NCBI GenBank assembly: GCA_002499525.1
Contig: DAMC01000060.1
Coordinates: 1,729-11,395, forward strand
Length of the DNA stretch: 9,667 nucleotides
Reading direction: 5' to 3'
DNA from: Nitrosopumilales archaeon UBA218
GTDB lineage: Archaea > Thermoproteota > Nitrososphaeria > Nitrososphaerales > Nitrosopumilaceae
The notes under the pieces are model-generated. The model did no database searches and was not told where the DNA came from. It saw nothing but the letters and a program-made list of their open reading frames with translations. Positions 1 to 5,909 of this stretch are shown one piece after another. A program made the translations under genes and the position numbers. Position 1 is the stretch's first letter; each line of letters begins with the position of its first letter.

Positions 1-753
1 CGTGACTCGATATTTCATGCTGACCCGCATCCTGGCAACATCTCTGTTACCAATGACGGTTCTCTAATTCTGTATGATTTTGGAATGGTAGGTAAAATCG
101 ACAATGAAACTAGAATGAGAATTATCAGATTGTATCTGGCACTAGTGGAAAAAGACCCGCCTCGCACTGTCAATGCCATGTCGGAACTGGGAATGCTTAC
201 CCCTGACTTTAACCGCAATGTAATCGAACAGGGAATCGACATGTCAATTAGAACAATGTATGGCAAAAAGCCGGATGAAATGGAAGTCAAAGCTCTAATG
301 GAGCTTGCAAACAAAACAATGTCCAAATTTCCATTCATGCTACCAAAGAACTTGGCCTTGTATCTGAGGATGAGTTCCATTATTGAAGGAATTTACAAAA
401 CCCATAAGGTAGATTTCAAATTCATCAACATCCTCAAAAATATTCTAGAAGAGGAACAGCTAATCAAGGACGCATACATTGAGGAAATCAAGAGATCCTT
501 TACAAGATTTGCTCAGTCCTTGGATGCCACCATTTCCATTGCTCCTGAGCTAAAAAAATTCCTTGAAGAAAATAGGTCGCTACAACTGATCAACAAGCCA
601 AAACAAAACACTTTGTTAGCTGGAAGCATATTGTCGTCTGCAGTGTTCATGGGCTCTGCCATTTTGTATTCGGCAAATAGTACAACTGCTACCATTGGAA
701 TGATTGGTGCAATTGCCATTATGGCAATATTTGCTGTATTTAGAAAGAAATAA
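1..753 (+). CDS. UbiB/ABC1 (AarF) family atypical kinase, C-terminal part
   Basis: The gene enters the window already open in frame 1; 250 residues are visible and the N-terminus is missing. Near the start the fragment carries DPHPGN (fragment residues 8-13) followed by YDFG (25-28). These are the catalytic-loop and metal-binding motifs of the UbiB/ABC1/AarF protein-kinase-like family, whose members act as ATPases or kinases linked to isoprenoid quinone or membrane-lipid metabolism. The middle is a helical region typical of the family C-lobe. The last roughly 45 residues form two hydrophobic segments (about 204-223 and 230-247) ending in a basic RKK tail, a membrane hairpin like that of many UbiB proteins. 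The stop lies 1 bp from the stop of the convergent small heat-shock gene. An internal ATG at 85 is not the true start, because the DPHPGN motif lies before it. The family is secure; the substrate is unknown. Confidence 0.9.
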   Translation, partial: RDSIFHADPHPGNISVTNDGSLILYDFGMVGKIDNETRMRIIRLYLALVEKDPPRTVNAMSELGMLTPDFNRNVIEQGIDMSIRTMYGKKPDEMEVKALMELANKTMSKFPFMLPKNLALYLRMSSIIEGIYKTHKVDFKFINILKNILEEEQLIKDAYIEEIKRSFTRFAQSLDATISIAPELKKFLEENRSLQLINKPKQNTLLAGSILSSAVFMGSAILYSANSTTATIGMIGAIAIMAIFAVFRKK

Positions 754-754
754 T

Positions 755-1135
755 CTATTCTATAGAAATCGGTTTATCCTTTTTGATAAAAGGAATCTTG
801 ACAGTTAAAACACCTGAGACGAATTTTGCGGATATTTGAGCTTCTTCTTCGATATGTACGGGTAGCATAACTTTTTTGTCTATAGCATGTGGGCGTTGTT
901 TGAAAATATACTCCTCTTTTTTCATGTCTGATTTGTGCGCGGAGATGGAAAGCAAATTTTTATGAATCGATAGTTTGATATCTTTTTTCTCAAATCCTGG
1001 CATGTCGATTACTACAACTAAAAAGTTGTCTTCGATCATCATGTCCATTGGCGGAAGCACAAACTCGAAGAACTCGCGTGATCTGTTTCCGGCTTCTTTA
1101 GTAAGATCCTGTGCCATCTTTTTTATTACTTCCAT
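755..1135 (-). CDS. Small heat-shock protein, Hsp20/alpha-crystallin family
   Basis: A 126-residue protein with the alpha-crystallin fold at about residues 27-118. Visible hallmarks are the strand pattern around FLVVVIDMPGFEKKDI (38-53), where the MPG turn is typical, the GVLTVKIP strand (108-115), and a C-terminal ISI (123-125) that matches the I-x-I motif used to dock into neighbouring subunits. Such proteins form cytosolic oligomers that hold unfolding proteins without using ATP. The N-terminal arm is short (about 26 residues), which is common in archaeal members. The start at 1135 is preferred because a TATA-like element lies 26-32 bp upstream, which fits a leaderless transcript. The gene stands alone and converges on the ABC1-family gene with a 1 bp gap. 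Heat induction is likely from the family but is not shown by the sequence. Confidence 0.93.
   Translation of the reverse strand: MEVIKKMAQDLTKEAGNRSREFFEFVLPPMDMMIEDNFLVVVIDMPGFEKKDIKLSIHKNLLSISAHKSDMKKEEYIFKQRPHAIDKKVMLPVHIEEEAQISAKFVSGVLTVKIPFIKKDKPISIE
773..790 (+). terminator. Possible convergent terminator hairpin
   Basis: A perfect 6 bp inverted repeat, TTTATC and GATAAA, encloses the loop CTTTTT about 20 bp after the stop of the ABC1-family gene. It lies inside the 3' end of the convergent small heat-shock gene. It could help stop transcription from the left, but it is AT-only apart from one pair per arm and may simply reflect the coding sequence on the other strand. Confidence 0.25.
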
Positions 1136-1160
1136 TTTGAGCTATATGGTTAGCTTTTAG

Positions 1161-1167
1161 TTATAAA
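1161..1167 (-). promoter_or_regulatory. TATA-like element of the small heat-shock gene
   Basis: On the minus strand the sequence reads TTTATAA, 26-32 bp upstream of the ATG at 1135. This is the distance expected for a leaderless archaeal transcript. It supports the chosen start. Confidence 0.5.
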
Positions 1168-1235
1168 TTTTGATTACAGTCTATTAGCCTTAAAATCTCC
1201 AAATTTAGGATTTTTACAAATGACGCCTTATGATA

Positions 1236-1247
1236 TTTTAATTAATA
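1236..1247 (+). promoter_or_regulatory. TATA-like element of the nucleotide-kinase cluster
   Basis: The stretch TTTTAATTAATA lies 21-32 bp upstream of the ATG at 1268, placing transcription start at or very near the start codon. It would drive the thymidylate kinase, HD hydrolase and UMP kinase genes as one unit. The octamer TTATGATA sits just before it at 1228-1235. Confidence 0.45.
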
Positions 1248-1267
1248 CAGAATTCTTCAACTGACTA

Positions 1268-1852
1268 ATGATTATTGTAATTGAAGGCTCTGATCAAGCA
1301 GGAAAAAAGACTCAAACAGCACTTTTGGCAGCAGCCCTTAAAAAAAATAAAATAAAAACAAAAACCTTTAGCTTCCCTGACTATACAACACCACTTGGAA
1401 AAGAAATCGACAAGTTTCTTCACGGCAAAAGAAAATTTCCATCACAGGTGATTCACTGTCTATTGGCAGCAAACAGATGGGAAAAGCTTCAAGAACTAAA
1501 ATCAGCACATGAGCACAATTCGGTTTTGGTGATTAATCGATACTACCAATCAAATCTTGTATATGGAGTTGTAAACGGCATGCCCTTGTCATGGCTTGAG
1601 GGTTTGGATGCTGGTCTACCGAAAGCCGATCTGGTCATTGTTTTGGACATATCACAAAAGGAATCATTCTCTCGAAAAACTGCAAACCGTGACAAGTTTG
1701 AAAAAAATGCTCAATTCCTACAAAAAATTTCTAACACGTATCGAAGACTGGCAAAAAAATATCACTGGATAGTAGTAAATGCCTCACAACCCAAAGAACA
1801 AGTACATGCAGATATTATGAAAGTCCTTTCTAAAAAACTGGCAAAACTATGA
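1268..1852 (+). CDS. tmk: Thymidylate kinase (dTMP kinase)
   Basis: A 194-residue P-loop kinase expected to phosphorylate dTMP to dTDP in the cytosol for dTTP supply. The P-loop is EGSDQAGKKTQ (residues 6-16), matching the family pattern EGxDGxGKxTQ. FPDY at 36-39 and AANRW at 67-71 correspond to dTMP-binding segments. NRYYQSNLVYG (90-100) matches the conserved DR(Y/F/W) region, and LPKADLVIVLD (117-127) is the usual strand before the lid. The lid region around 136-145 carries SRK and RDKFE. Two substitutions stand out: K14 replaces the usual Ser/Thr after the P-loop lysine, with Thr following at 15, and N90 replaces the usual Asp of the DR motif. Length is close to the usual of about 200 residues. 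The stop overlaps the next start (ATGA), so the two genes are probably cotranscribed and translationally coupled. Confidence 0.9.
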   Translation: MIIVIEGSDQAGKKTQTALLAAALKKNKIKTKTFSFPDYTTPLGKEIDKFLHGKRKFPSQVIHCLLAANRWEKLQELKSAHEHNSVLVINRYYQSNLVYGVVNGMPLSWLEGLDAGLPKADLVIVLDISQKESFSRKTANRDKFEKNAQFLQKISNTYRRLAKKYHWIVVNASQPKEQVHADIMKVLSKKLAKL

Positions 1853-3054
1853 AGCAATTTCTGGACATCGTAGATCCAATCCATGATTTCATACGTGTCT
1901 ATTCTACAGAGCTCAAAGTAATAGACTCGCCAATTTTTCAAAGATTAAGAAGAATTCGGCAGCTTTCTGGGGCGCACCTTACCTATCCATCCGCCCAACA
2001 TTCAAGATTTGAGCATTCTTTAGGTGTAATGCATATTGCAGGTCAGGCATCTAACGCGCTCAAAGAAAAGGGATTTCTTAATTCTGATCAAATTCAGGAA
2101 ATTCGTCTTGCTGCATTACTCCATGATGTGGGACATGGCCCATTCTCACATTTGTTTGAAGAAGTCCTTCAGCTAAAAAAGAAAATTTCACATGAGGATA
2201 TAGGAAAGAAAATAATTCAGGAATCTGAAATTGGTGATATTCTCTCAAAGGGAGGATTTGATAAAAAGAAAATCACCAAACTAGCATTTGGTTACCCCAA
2301 ATACAGATTTGTCAATGAAATTATCTCTGGTTCCCTTTCTGCAGACATGATGGACTATCTACAACGAGATGGCTACTTCACTGGCGCAGAACACGCAAAA
2401 ATAGATCACAAGAGAATCATCCAGTCTTTGGACGTTCATAAAACAAAACTTGCTTTACAAAAATCAGCTCTCTATTCCTATGAATCCATGATTCTATCCA
2501 GATACCAAATGTTCAAGGCAGTCTATTTTCACAAAACAGTTCGCTCTGCTGAGGTCATGATGTTAGAGTCAATCAGACTTGCAGACCAATATTGCGGATT
2601 CACAGAACTAAATCTGGACGAGTACATACTACTGACCGATGAATTTGTTATATCCAAAATACTGAATTTACCAAATCAAAACCCAGAACAAAGAAGAGCA
2701 AAAAAATTCGCCCTAGACTATCAAAATAGGCGGCTGCTCAAATGTGTATATGAAAAAATCATATCTTCAAAATCCCAGAACACCAAAAAAATTCGTCACC
2801 TAATAGCAAAAAAATCTAAACTGGATTCAAATGAAATATTTGTAGATACGTCGGGTACATCATCTATACCTCTAACGCCATCCAAAGAAAAAACAAAATC
2901 CATCATCCTGATGGCTGCAAAACCTATCGAAATCCCCTTCTCAAAAATCCCAGTAGTCTCATCAATGGCAGACTCTGTCAATATTCTTAGAATCTATACC
3001 TCAAAAAACTATAGAAATAAAGTTGAAATTGCAGCAAAATCGATCCTTGATTGA
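1849..3054 (+). CDS. HD-domain phosphohydrolase, SAMHD1/COG1078-like (probable dNTP triphosphohydrolase)
   Basis: A 401-residue HD-superfamily hydrolase resembling the SAMHD1/dGTPase branch. Metal-ligand positions are visible: HSRFEHSLG (51-59; H56 aligns with SAMHD1 H167), [12 protein letters not shown] (90-101; H92-D93 is the HD pair), and [10 protein letters not shown] (165-174; D166 aligns with SAMHD1 D311, Y170 and D174 with Y315 and D319). A later segment, [10 protein letters not shown], resembles the helix after the active site in that family. Family members cut dNTPs to deoxynucleosides and triphosphate, though some COG1078 proteins have other or unknown substrates. The ATG overlaps the stop of the thymidylate kinase gene by 4 bp, and the UMP kinase gene follows 1 bp after the stop, so a role in nucleotide pool control is a reasonable inference. 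No signal peptide or membrane segment is seen, so it is probably cytosolic. The exact substrate is not decided by the sequence. Confidence 0.85.
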   Translation: MKQFLDIVDPIHDFIRVYSTELKVIDSPIFQRLRRIRQLSGAHLTYPSAQHSRFEHSLGVMHIAGQASNALKEKGFLNSDQIQEIRLAALLHDVGHGPFSHLFEEVLQLKKKISHEDIGKKIIQESEIGDILSKGGFDKKKITKLAFGYPKYRFVNEIISGSLSADMMDYLQRDGYFTGAEHAKIDHKRIIQSLDVHKTKLALQKSALYSYESMILSRYQMFKAVYFHKTVRSAEVMMLESIRLADQYCGFTELNLDEYILLTDEFVISKILNLPNQNPEQRRAKKFALDYQNRRLLKCVYEKIISSKSQNTKKIRHLIAKKSKLDSNEIFVDTSGTSSIPLTPSKEKTKSIILMAAKPIEIPFSKIPVVSSMADSVNILRIYTSKNYRNKVEIAAKSILD

Positions 3055-3055
3055 C

Positions 3056-3733
3056 ATGAAAAAAAGGATCATCATCAAATTATCTGGAAAAATCTTTGGT
3101 ATGGAAAATAATGAAAAACTCCTAAAAGATTATGCATCATTTCTCGTAAAAATCAGCAAAAACTATCAGCCAATTGTAATTGCAGGTGGAGGTAAGATTG
3201 CCCGACATTACATCACTCACGCCAGATCCTCTGGCGCTGACGAATCAACATTGGACGAACTTGGAATTGAGGTCTCACGACTCAATGCAAAACTGCTCAT
3301 TTACGCACTCAAGGACAAGGCGTATCCGCATCCCCCTACAACACTAACTGAAACAAGGCACGCAGTAGACTCTGGTCTTATTGTGGTGGCCGGTGGGTTG
3401 CATCCTGGACAGAGCACTAATGGAACAGCTGCTCTGATTGCTGAAAAAGTCAAGGCATCAGAATTCTTGAATGCAACAGATGTTGATGGAATATACGATT
3501 CTGACCCAAACAAAAATCCCCACGCCAAAAAATTCAAACGAATTGAGCTAAAGAGCCTCAGAAGTTTACTAGTAAAGGAGGACTCGGTAGCAGGTGGATA
3601 TGACCTGATGGATATTGTTGCACTTAAAGTCATAGAGCGCTCTAAAATCAAAACCCGGGTAATCAAGGCCGACATTCCTACAATTGACAAGGCAATTCGT
3701 GGGCAATCAGTTGGAACAGAGATAGTTCTATAG
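3056..3733 (+). CDS. pyrH: UMP kinase (uridylate kinase), archaeal type
   Basis: A 225-residue amino-acid-kinase-fold enzyme that phosphorylates UMP to UDP in pyrimidine biosynthesis. Motifs seen are [10 protein letters not shown] (6-15, phosphate-binding strand and loop), IAGGGKIAR (42-50), [12 protein letters not shown] (67-78), [12 protein letters not shown] (110-121, UMP-binding region) and [13 protein letters not shown] (139-151), the ATP-side signature of the family. Length matches archaeal UMP kinases of about 225 residues. An in-frame ATG at 3023 would add 11 residues and overlap the upstream gene by 32 bp. The ATG at 3056 is preferred because [11 protein letters not shown] is the normal family N-terminus and the spacing after the HD gene stop is 1 bp. 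No Shine-Dalgarno is evident, so translation may depend on coupling. The stop abuts the stop of the convergent gene inside the hexamer CTATAG. Confidence 0.92.
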   Translation: MKKRIIIKLSGKIFGMENNEKLLKDYASFLVKISKNYQPIVIAGGGKIARHYITHARSSGADESTLDELGIEVSRLNAKLLIYALKDKAYPHPPTTLTETRHAVDSGLIVVAGGLHPGQSTNGTAALIAEKVKASEFLNATDVDGIYDSDPNKNPHAKKFKRIELKSLRSLLVKEDSVAGGYDLMDIVALKVIERSKIKTRVIKADIPTIDKAIRGQSVGTEIVL

Positions 3734-4078
3734 CTCGTTTTGAATTGTAGGGTGTCTTTCAGTCCATATCTCTATCTGTTTTCCAGAATATTCTACAATC
3801 CCAGACTCTCTTGCCTTTTTGTAAATCTCTTTGGCAGCATCTTTTTCTAATGGCTTTGATTGAGCCTTGGTATAACCTTCCTCGTCAACTAGTATTGTGA
3901 CATACCCATCTGGAGTATGAATCACTGCCACAAAATTTTCTTCTCCAACTGGAACGAATTGACCATCTTTTTTCTTTGTAGTGATAGTAAGCATTGCAAA
4001 TCCTGATAAATTAAAAAGCATCATTTGTGATTTGGCCGCACGATCTTTTCCAATTTTTACTGCCTGAAAGTATTGCAT
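3728..4078 (-). CDS. Conserved-looking hypothetical protein, 116 residues
   Basis: I do not recognise this family. The protein is soluble-looking, with no signal peptide or long hydrophobic helix. It opens with [18 protein letters not shown], followed by alternating beta-type stretches (about 27-35, 48-54, 58-65), a helical charged segment (about 78-92) and a C-terminal strand [15 protein letters not shown] (96-110). This mixed alpha/beta pattern suggests a small single-domain protein. The frame is open 13 codons further upstream, to an ATG at 4117. The ATG at 4078 is preferred because an AATTAAAT element lies 24-31 bp before it, and because the longer form would overlap the divergent promoter. 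It converges on UMP kinase with overlapping stop regions. No function can be assigned. Confidence 0.7.
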   Translation of the reverse strand: MQYFQAVKIGKDRAAKSQMMLFNLSGFAMLTITTKKKDGQFVPVGEENFVAVIHTPDGYVTILVDEEGYTKAQSKPLEKDAAKEIYKKARESGIVEYSGKQIEIWTERHPTIQNEL

Positions 4079-4101
4079 TGTTTGGATATGTAATATTGCA
4101 G

Positions 4102-4109
4102 ATTTAATT
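4102..4109 (-). promoter_or_regulatory. TATA-like element of the 116-residue hypothetical gene
   Basis: The minus strand reads AATTAAAT, 24-31 bp upstream of the ATG at 4078, consistent with a leaderless transcript. It helps decide the internal start over the longer reading frame. Confidence 0.4.
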
Positions 4110-4116
4110 GCTAACA

Positions 4117-4127
4117 TTTATCATATA
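4117..4127 (+). promoter_or_regulatory. TATA-like element of the membrane-anchored WHy-like gene
   Basis: The stretch TTTATCATATA lies 20-30 bp upstream of the ATG at 4147. It forms the other half of a compact divergent promoter region of about 68 bp shared with the hypothetical gene on the minus strand. Confidence 0.4.
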
Positions 4128-4146
4128 CAATACTGTAAATTTACTA

Positions 4147-4710
4147 ATGAATTCCAAACTCTTGCTTGGTATAGTAATTGGTGGCTTGGCAGCTGTAATA
4201 GTAGTAATTGCCTTTTCTGGCTCTCAATTTCTTAATGATGTCTCCCCAGGAGGCTTGGGCAAGATATCACAACAACAAATCAAAGTGTTACCTATAGCAG
4301 TCGAACTCGGCAAATTCAAGGTCCTCTCCGTCACAGAAGAGGAGGCACAAGTCAAAGTTGATTTTAAGATCACAAATCCAAACTACAAATCAGTAATTCT
4401 TGAAGTAATCAAATACACTCTCTATGATGGTGATAAACGAATACTCGTCTCTCAGATTGGAGACAGACCCGAAGGTGCAATTGATAGTTCTAACTATTTC
4501 ACGATTCTCCGAGATACACCGCAACTCATAGGCGAGACAATTACAATAAAAAATGCAGGAACTGATCCGGAATTCTGGAATTCTTTACAAAATAATACAA
4601 TTAACTGGAGAATAAAGGGAGAAGCAAACTTTAACCTAAGTTCAATGACTGCAGGACAAGAAAATACTGTTCCATTTGAGATAACAGTTGATTCTTCGAA
4701 TTCAAACTAA
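4147..4710 (+). CDS. Membrane-anchored LEA14/WHy-like domain protein
   Basis: A 187-residue protein with one N-terminal hydrophobic segment (about residues 4-23, after MNSK). It could be an uncleaved anchor or signal peptide, with the rest outside the cytoplasm. The body from about 50 to 182 is beta-rich. The stretch VDFKITNPNYKSVILEVIKY (71-90) followed by LYDGDKRI (92-99) resembles the LEA_2/WHy (LEA14) domain, in which an NPN motif follows the first long strand. It ends in a Ser/Asn-rich tail. WHy/LEA14 proteins are linked to stress or desiccation protection in other organisms; archaeal ones are mostly uncharacterised. The ATG at 4147 is chosen over the in-frame ATG at 4108 because it puts a charged residue directly before the anchor and leaves a TATA-like element at the right distance. 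Family call is by motif pattern only; a generic thaumarchaeal exported beta-sandwich protein remains possible. Confidence 0.65.
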   Translation: MNSKLLLGIVIGGLAAVIVVIAFSGSQFLNDVSPGGLGKISQQQIKVLPIAVELGKFKVLSVTEEEAQVKVDFKITNPNYKSVILEVIKYTLYDGDKRILVSQIGDRPEGAIDSSNYFTILRDTPQLIGETITIKNAGTDPEFWNSLQNNTINWRIKGEANFNLSSMTAGQENTVPFEITVDSSNSN

Positions 4711-4765
4711 AGCGGGATCAGATTTCTCGATAAAAATCCCACCTTGCACGGATTATACCTGATTA

Positions 4766-4791
4766 TATCATAAAATGCAAAAATTATGATA
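4766..4791. promoter_or_regulatory. Symmetric inverted repeat, candidate operator
   Basis: TATCATAA (4766-4773) and TTATGATA (4784-4791) form a perfect 8 bp inverted repeat with a 10 bp spacer. The right arm lies inside a second palindrome, AAATTAT-G-ATAATTT (4781-4795). Just upstream, GATTATA occurs twice with a 10 bp period (4751 and 4761). The array ends about 30 bp before the TATA element of the 36-residue membrane protein, a plausible site for a dimeric regulator. AT-rich intergenic DNA produces such symmetry by chance, so this is only a candidate. Confidence 0.35.
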
Positions 4792-4822
4792 ATTTGTCTT
4801 TATGAAAAAACTTTTAGCAAAA

Positions 4823-4830
4823 TTATATAA
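4823..4830 (+). promoter_or_regulatory. Strong TATA element of the small membrane protein gene
   Basis: TTATATAA lies 23-30 bp upstream of the ATG at 4853, preceded by the purine-rich AGCAAAA in the BRE position. It is the best TATA match in the window and places the transcript start at or next to the start codon. Confidence 0.6.
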
Positions 4831-4852
4831 GATTTGAGTTTGGCTTTAAGAC

Positions 4853-4963
4853 ATGGCAGAAGCAGGTCTAGCAGCATTTGGCTCCGCAGTTGGAGTCTTT
4901 ATTGCCTTTGCAGTAGTGTTATTTGCACTTCGCGGTAAAGGACACAAAGAATCTCTAGAATAA
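4853..4963 (+). CDS. Small single-pass membrane protein, 36 residues
   Basis: An open frame of 36 codons starting MAEAGLAAFGSAVGVF and ending in GKGHKESLE. Residues about 7-26 form one continuous hydrophobic helix rich in Ala, Val, Phe and Gly. The N-terminus is acidic to neutral and the residues after the helix (RGKGHK) are basic, so the positive-inside rule predicts N-terminus out, C-terminus in. Support for a real gene comes from its surroundings. A clear TATA element sits 23-30 bp before the ATG, a hairpin with a T run starts at its stop codon, and it fills a space of about 270 bp otherwise without a gene. I do not recognise the family. The shape is that of a small accessory subunit of a membrane complex or a regulatory micropeptide; which one cannot be told here. 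Confidence 0.65.
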   Translation: MAEAGLAAFGSAVGVFIAFAVVLFALRGKGHKESLE

Positions 4964-4980
4964 GATCATTAGATCTTTTT
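4962..4980 (+). terminator. Intrinsic-like terminator after the small membrane protein gene
   Basis: A perfect 6 bp stem, AAGATC (4962-4967) and GATCTT (4972-4977), with a 4-base loop ATTA, runs into a T tract ending at 4980 and continues into T-rich sequence. It overlaps the stop codon of the 36-residue gene and directly precedes, head to tail, the convergent Cas4-like gene. Confidence 0.5.
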
Positions 4981-5626
4981 ACTTCTTTTTAACACCAAAC
5001 ATTTCAGTTAGTGAAAATTGTTTACCTTCATTTTTCTTCATGTAGCATTTTTCATAATATTGGCATTCTGAACATTCACTTGATGGTTCCAGTATTGGAA
5101 TCTTTTTGTCGGAAATCAAATTTGAATAAACTCTAACTCTACGAATAGCCTCTTCAAAAACACGCTTCTCTCGAATTATGGAAAACGGGACATGTTTCCC
5201 ATCACCTGTAAGATACACAATAACGCCTTCTGTTTTATTGAAAATCCAAAGACACCCGTTCAAATACAAAACATCGCCAGCCGCTGGGGTTTCTGGAGCA
5301 ACGTCAGAGCTTCTGAAAATAATGACTACATCATCGACAATCATGTCTGCTTGACCGTTTAACTTGATTTCATCAATAGAAAATTCACCTTCTTTAGAGC
5401 CGTATGGGAGTTTTCTGATTAAACCACTGAACAACTGGGCAAAGCTTTTCTGCGGATTTTCCATTCTTTCAAATCTATCATAATAAGATCTTCTCATACA
5501 TCGACATATCTCGCCCAAGGAGATCTGCTTGCTGTTCTGTGGATCAGCAATTTGTTTTTCAGTTTGCTCAATTAAGGCATCTAGTGCGTCTTTGACTGTC
5601 TGATTATAGTCCTTATCACCCATCAT
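4979..5626 (-). CDS. Cas4-like PD-(D/E)XK-fold Fe-S protein with degenerate nuclease motifs
   Basis: A 215-residue protein laid out like Cas4 and related RecB-type nucleases. CRCMRRSYYD (41-50) matches the N-terminal Cys plus RR-YY motif. GQADMIVDD (91-99) matches the strand with the metal-binding Asp (D94). PSSECSECQYYEKC (181-194) is a C-x2-C-x5-C cluster that, with C41 or C43, could bind a 4Fe-4S cluster. The ExK motif expected after D94 reads VVIIFRSSD, so the Glu position is Ile (about 103) and the Lys is Arg (105). No Gln occurs in 109-170, where the QxxxY motif should be. The fold and cluster thus seem kept but catalysis is probably lost. It is the last gene of a four-gene run with ATP synthase subunit C. 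No cas1, cas2 or CRISPR repeats are in the window. The start at 5626 follows GGTG by 8 bp; the adjacent ATG at 5623 is an alternative. Confidence 0.7.
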   Translation of the reverse strand: MMGDKDYNQTVKDALDALIEQTEKQIADPQNSKQISLGEICRCMRRSYYDRFERMENPQKSFAQLFSGLIRKLPYGSKEGEFSIDEIKLNGQADMIVDDVVIIFRSSDVAPETPAAGDVLYLNGCLWIFNKTEGVIVYLTGDGKHVPFSIIREKRVFEEAIRRVRVYSNLISDKKIPILEPSSECSECQYYEKCYMKKNEGKQFSLTEMFGVKKK

Positions 5627-5634
5627 AGGACTTG

Positions 5635-5638
5635 CACC
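5635..5638 (-). promoter_or_regulatory. Possible weak ribosome binding site of the Cas4-like gene
   Basis: The minus strand reads GGTG with 8 bases before the ATG at 5626, complementary to the archaeal 16S 3' end. It is short, so the support is weak, but the spacing favours the first of the two adjacent ATGs. Confidence 0.3.
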
Positions 5639-5639
5639 A

Positions 5640-5876
5640 TTAACTCAATATCCTTGTCAATGCCTTTGAAATTCTATCAGAAAAAGCCAATGTGACAAAG
5701 TGCAGTCCAAATCCGATTACTGCTCCAACCAAAAGATTTCCGAAAGTAAAGTAGATGCCCAAAAATATTCCTAAAGGGGGAATTGTCAAAATAAAGGCCA
5801 AAAAAGTGCTTACCCATACTGTGTTGAAAAGCGCTTCAGTCGTGATCTCTGTTTTTTTCCGGCTCAAACGAATCAT
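5640..5876 (-). CDS. Small two-helix membrane protein beside ATP synthase subunit C
   Basis: A 78-residue protein with a basic cytoplasmic-type N-terminus (MIRLSRKK) and two hydrophobic helices, about 19-41 and 44-66. They are joined by a tight turn rich in Gly and Pro (PPLGIFLG, then FGNLLVGAVIGFG). The C-terminus, SDRISKALTRILS, is basic, so both ends should be cytoplasmic, giving a membrane hairpin. It starts 33 bp after the stop of ATP synthase subunit C, with AAGGAG 11 bp before the ATG, and ends 13 bp before the Cas4-like gene, so it is probably cotranscribed with both. I cannot name the family. The hairpin shape and position recall AtpI/AtpZ-type accessory proteins of rotary ATPases, but I see no specific signature, and this is only a suggestion. 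Confidence 0.75.
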   Translation of the reverse strand: MIRLSRKKTEITTEALFNTVWVSTFLAFILTIPPLGIFLGIYFTFGNLLVGAVIGFGLHFVTLAFSDRISKALTRILS

Positions 5877-5887
5877 GACTGTATTTT

Positions 5888-5893
5888 CTCCTT
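5888..5893 (-). promoter_or_regulatory. Shine-Dalgarno site of the two-helix membrane protein gene
   Basis: The minus strand reads AAGGAG, with 11 bases before the ATG at 5876. It is the best ribosome binding site in the window. It belongs to an internal gene of a run, whereas the first genes of transcripts here look leaderless. Confidence 0.5.
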
Positions 5894-5909
5894 GAACTCT
5901 AGTTTCAAA

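Noticed and set aside
1220..1264. A 14-codon leader peptide just before the thymidylate kinase gene
   Set aside because: The best TATA element lies inside this frame, so a leaderless transcript would not include its start. Short chance frames are common in such DNA.
3023..3055. Upstream start for UMP kinase
   Set aside because: It would add 11 residues before the normal family N-terminus and overlap the HD hydrolase gene by 32 bp.
3301..3690. A 129-codon minus-strand frame inside UMP kinase
   Set aside because: It mirrors the UMP kinase frame, shows no family features and has no promoter-like element.
4714..4740. GGGAT/ATCCC stem after the WHy-like gene as a terminator
   Set aside because: Only 5 bp of stem with a 17-base loop and no T run after it.
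4802..4837. An 11-codon frame upstream of the 36-residue membrane protein
   Set aside because: It contains the TATA element of the next gene and has no promoter spacing or ribosome binding site of its own.
4979..5626. Part of a CRISPR-Cas locus because of the Cas4-like gene
   Set aside because: No repeat-spacer array, cas1, cas2 or effector gene is in the window, and the neighbours are an ATP synthase subunit and a membrane hairpin.
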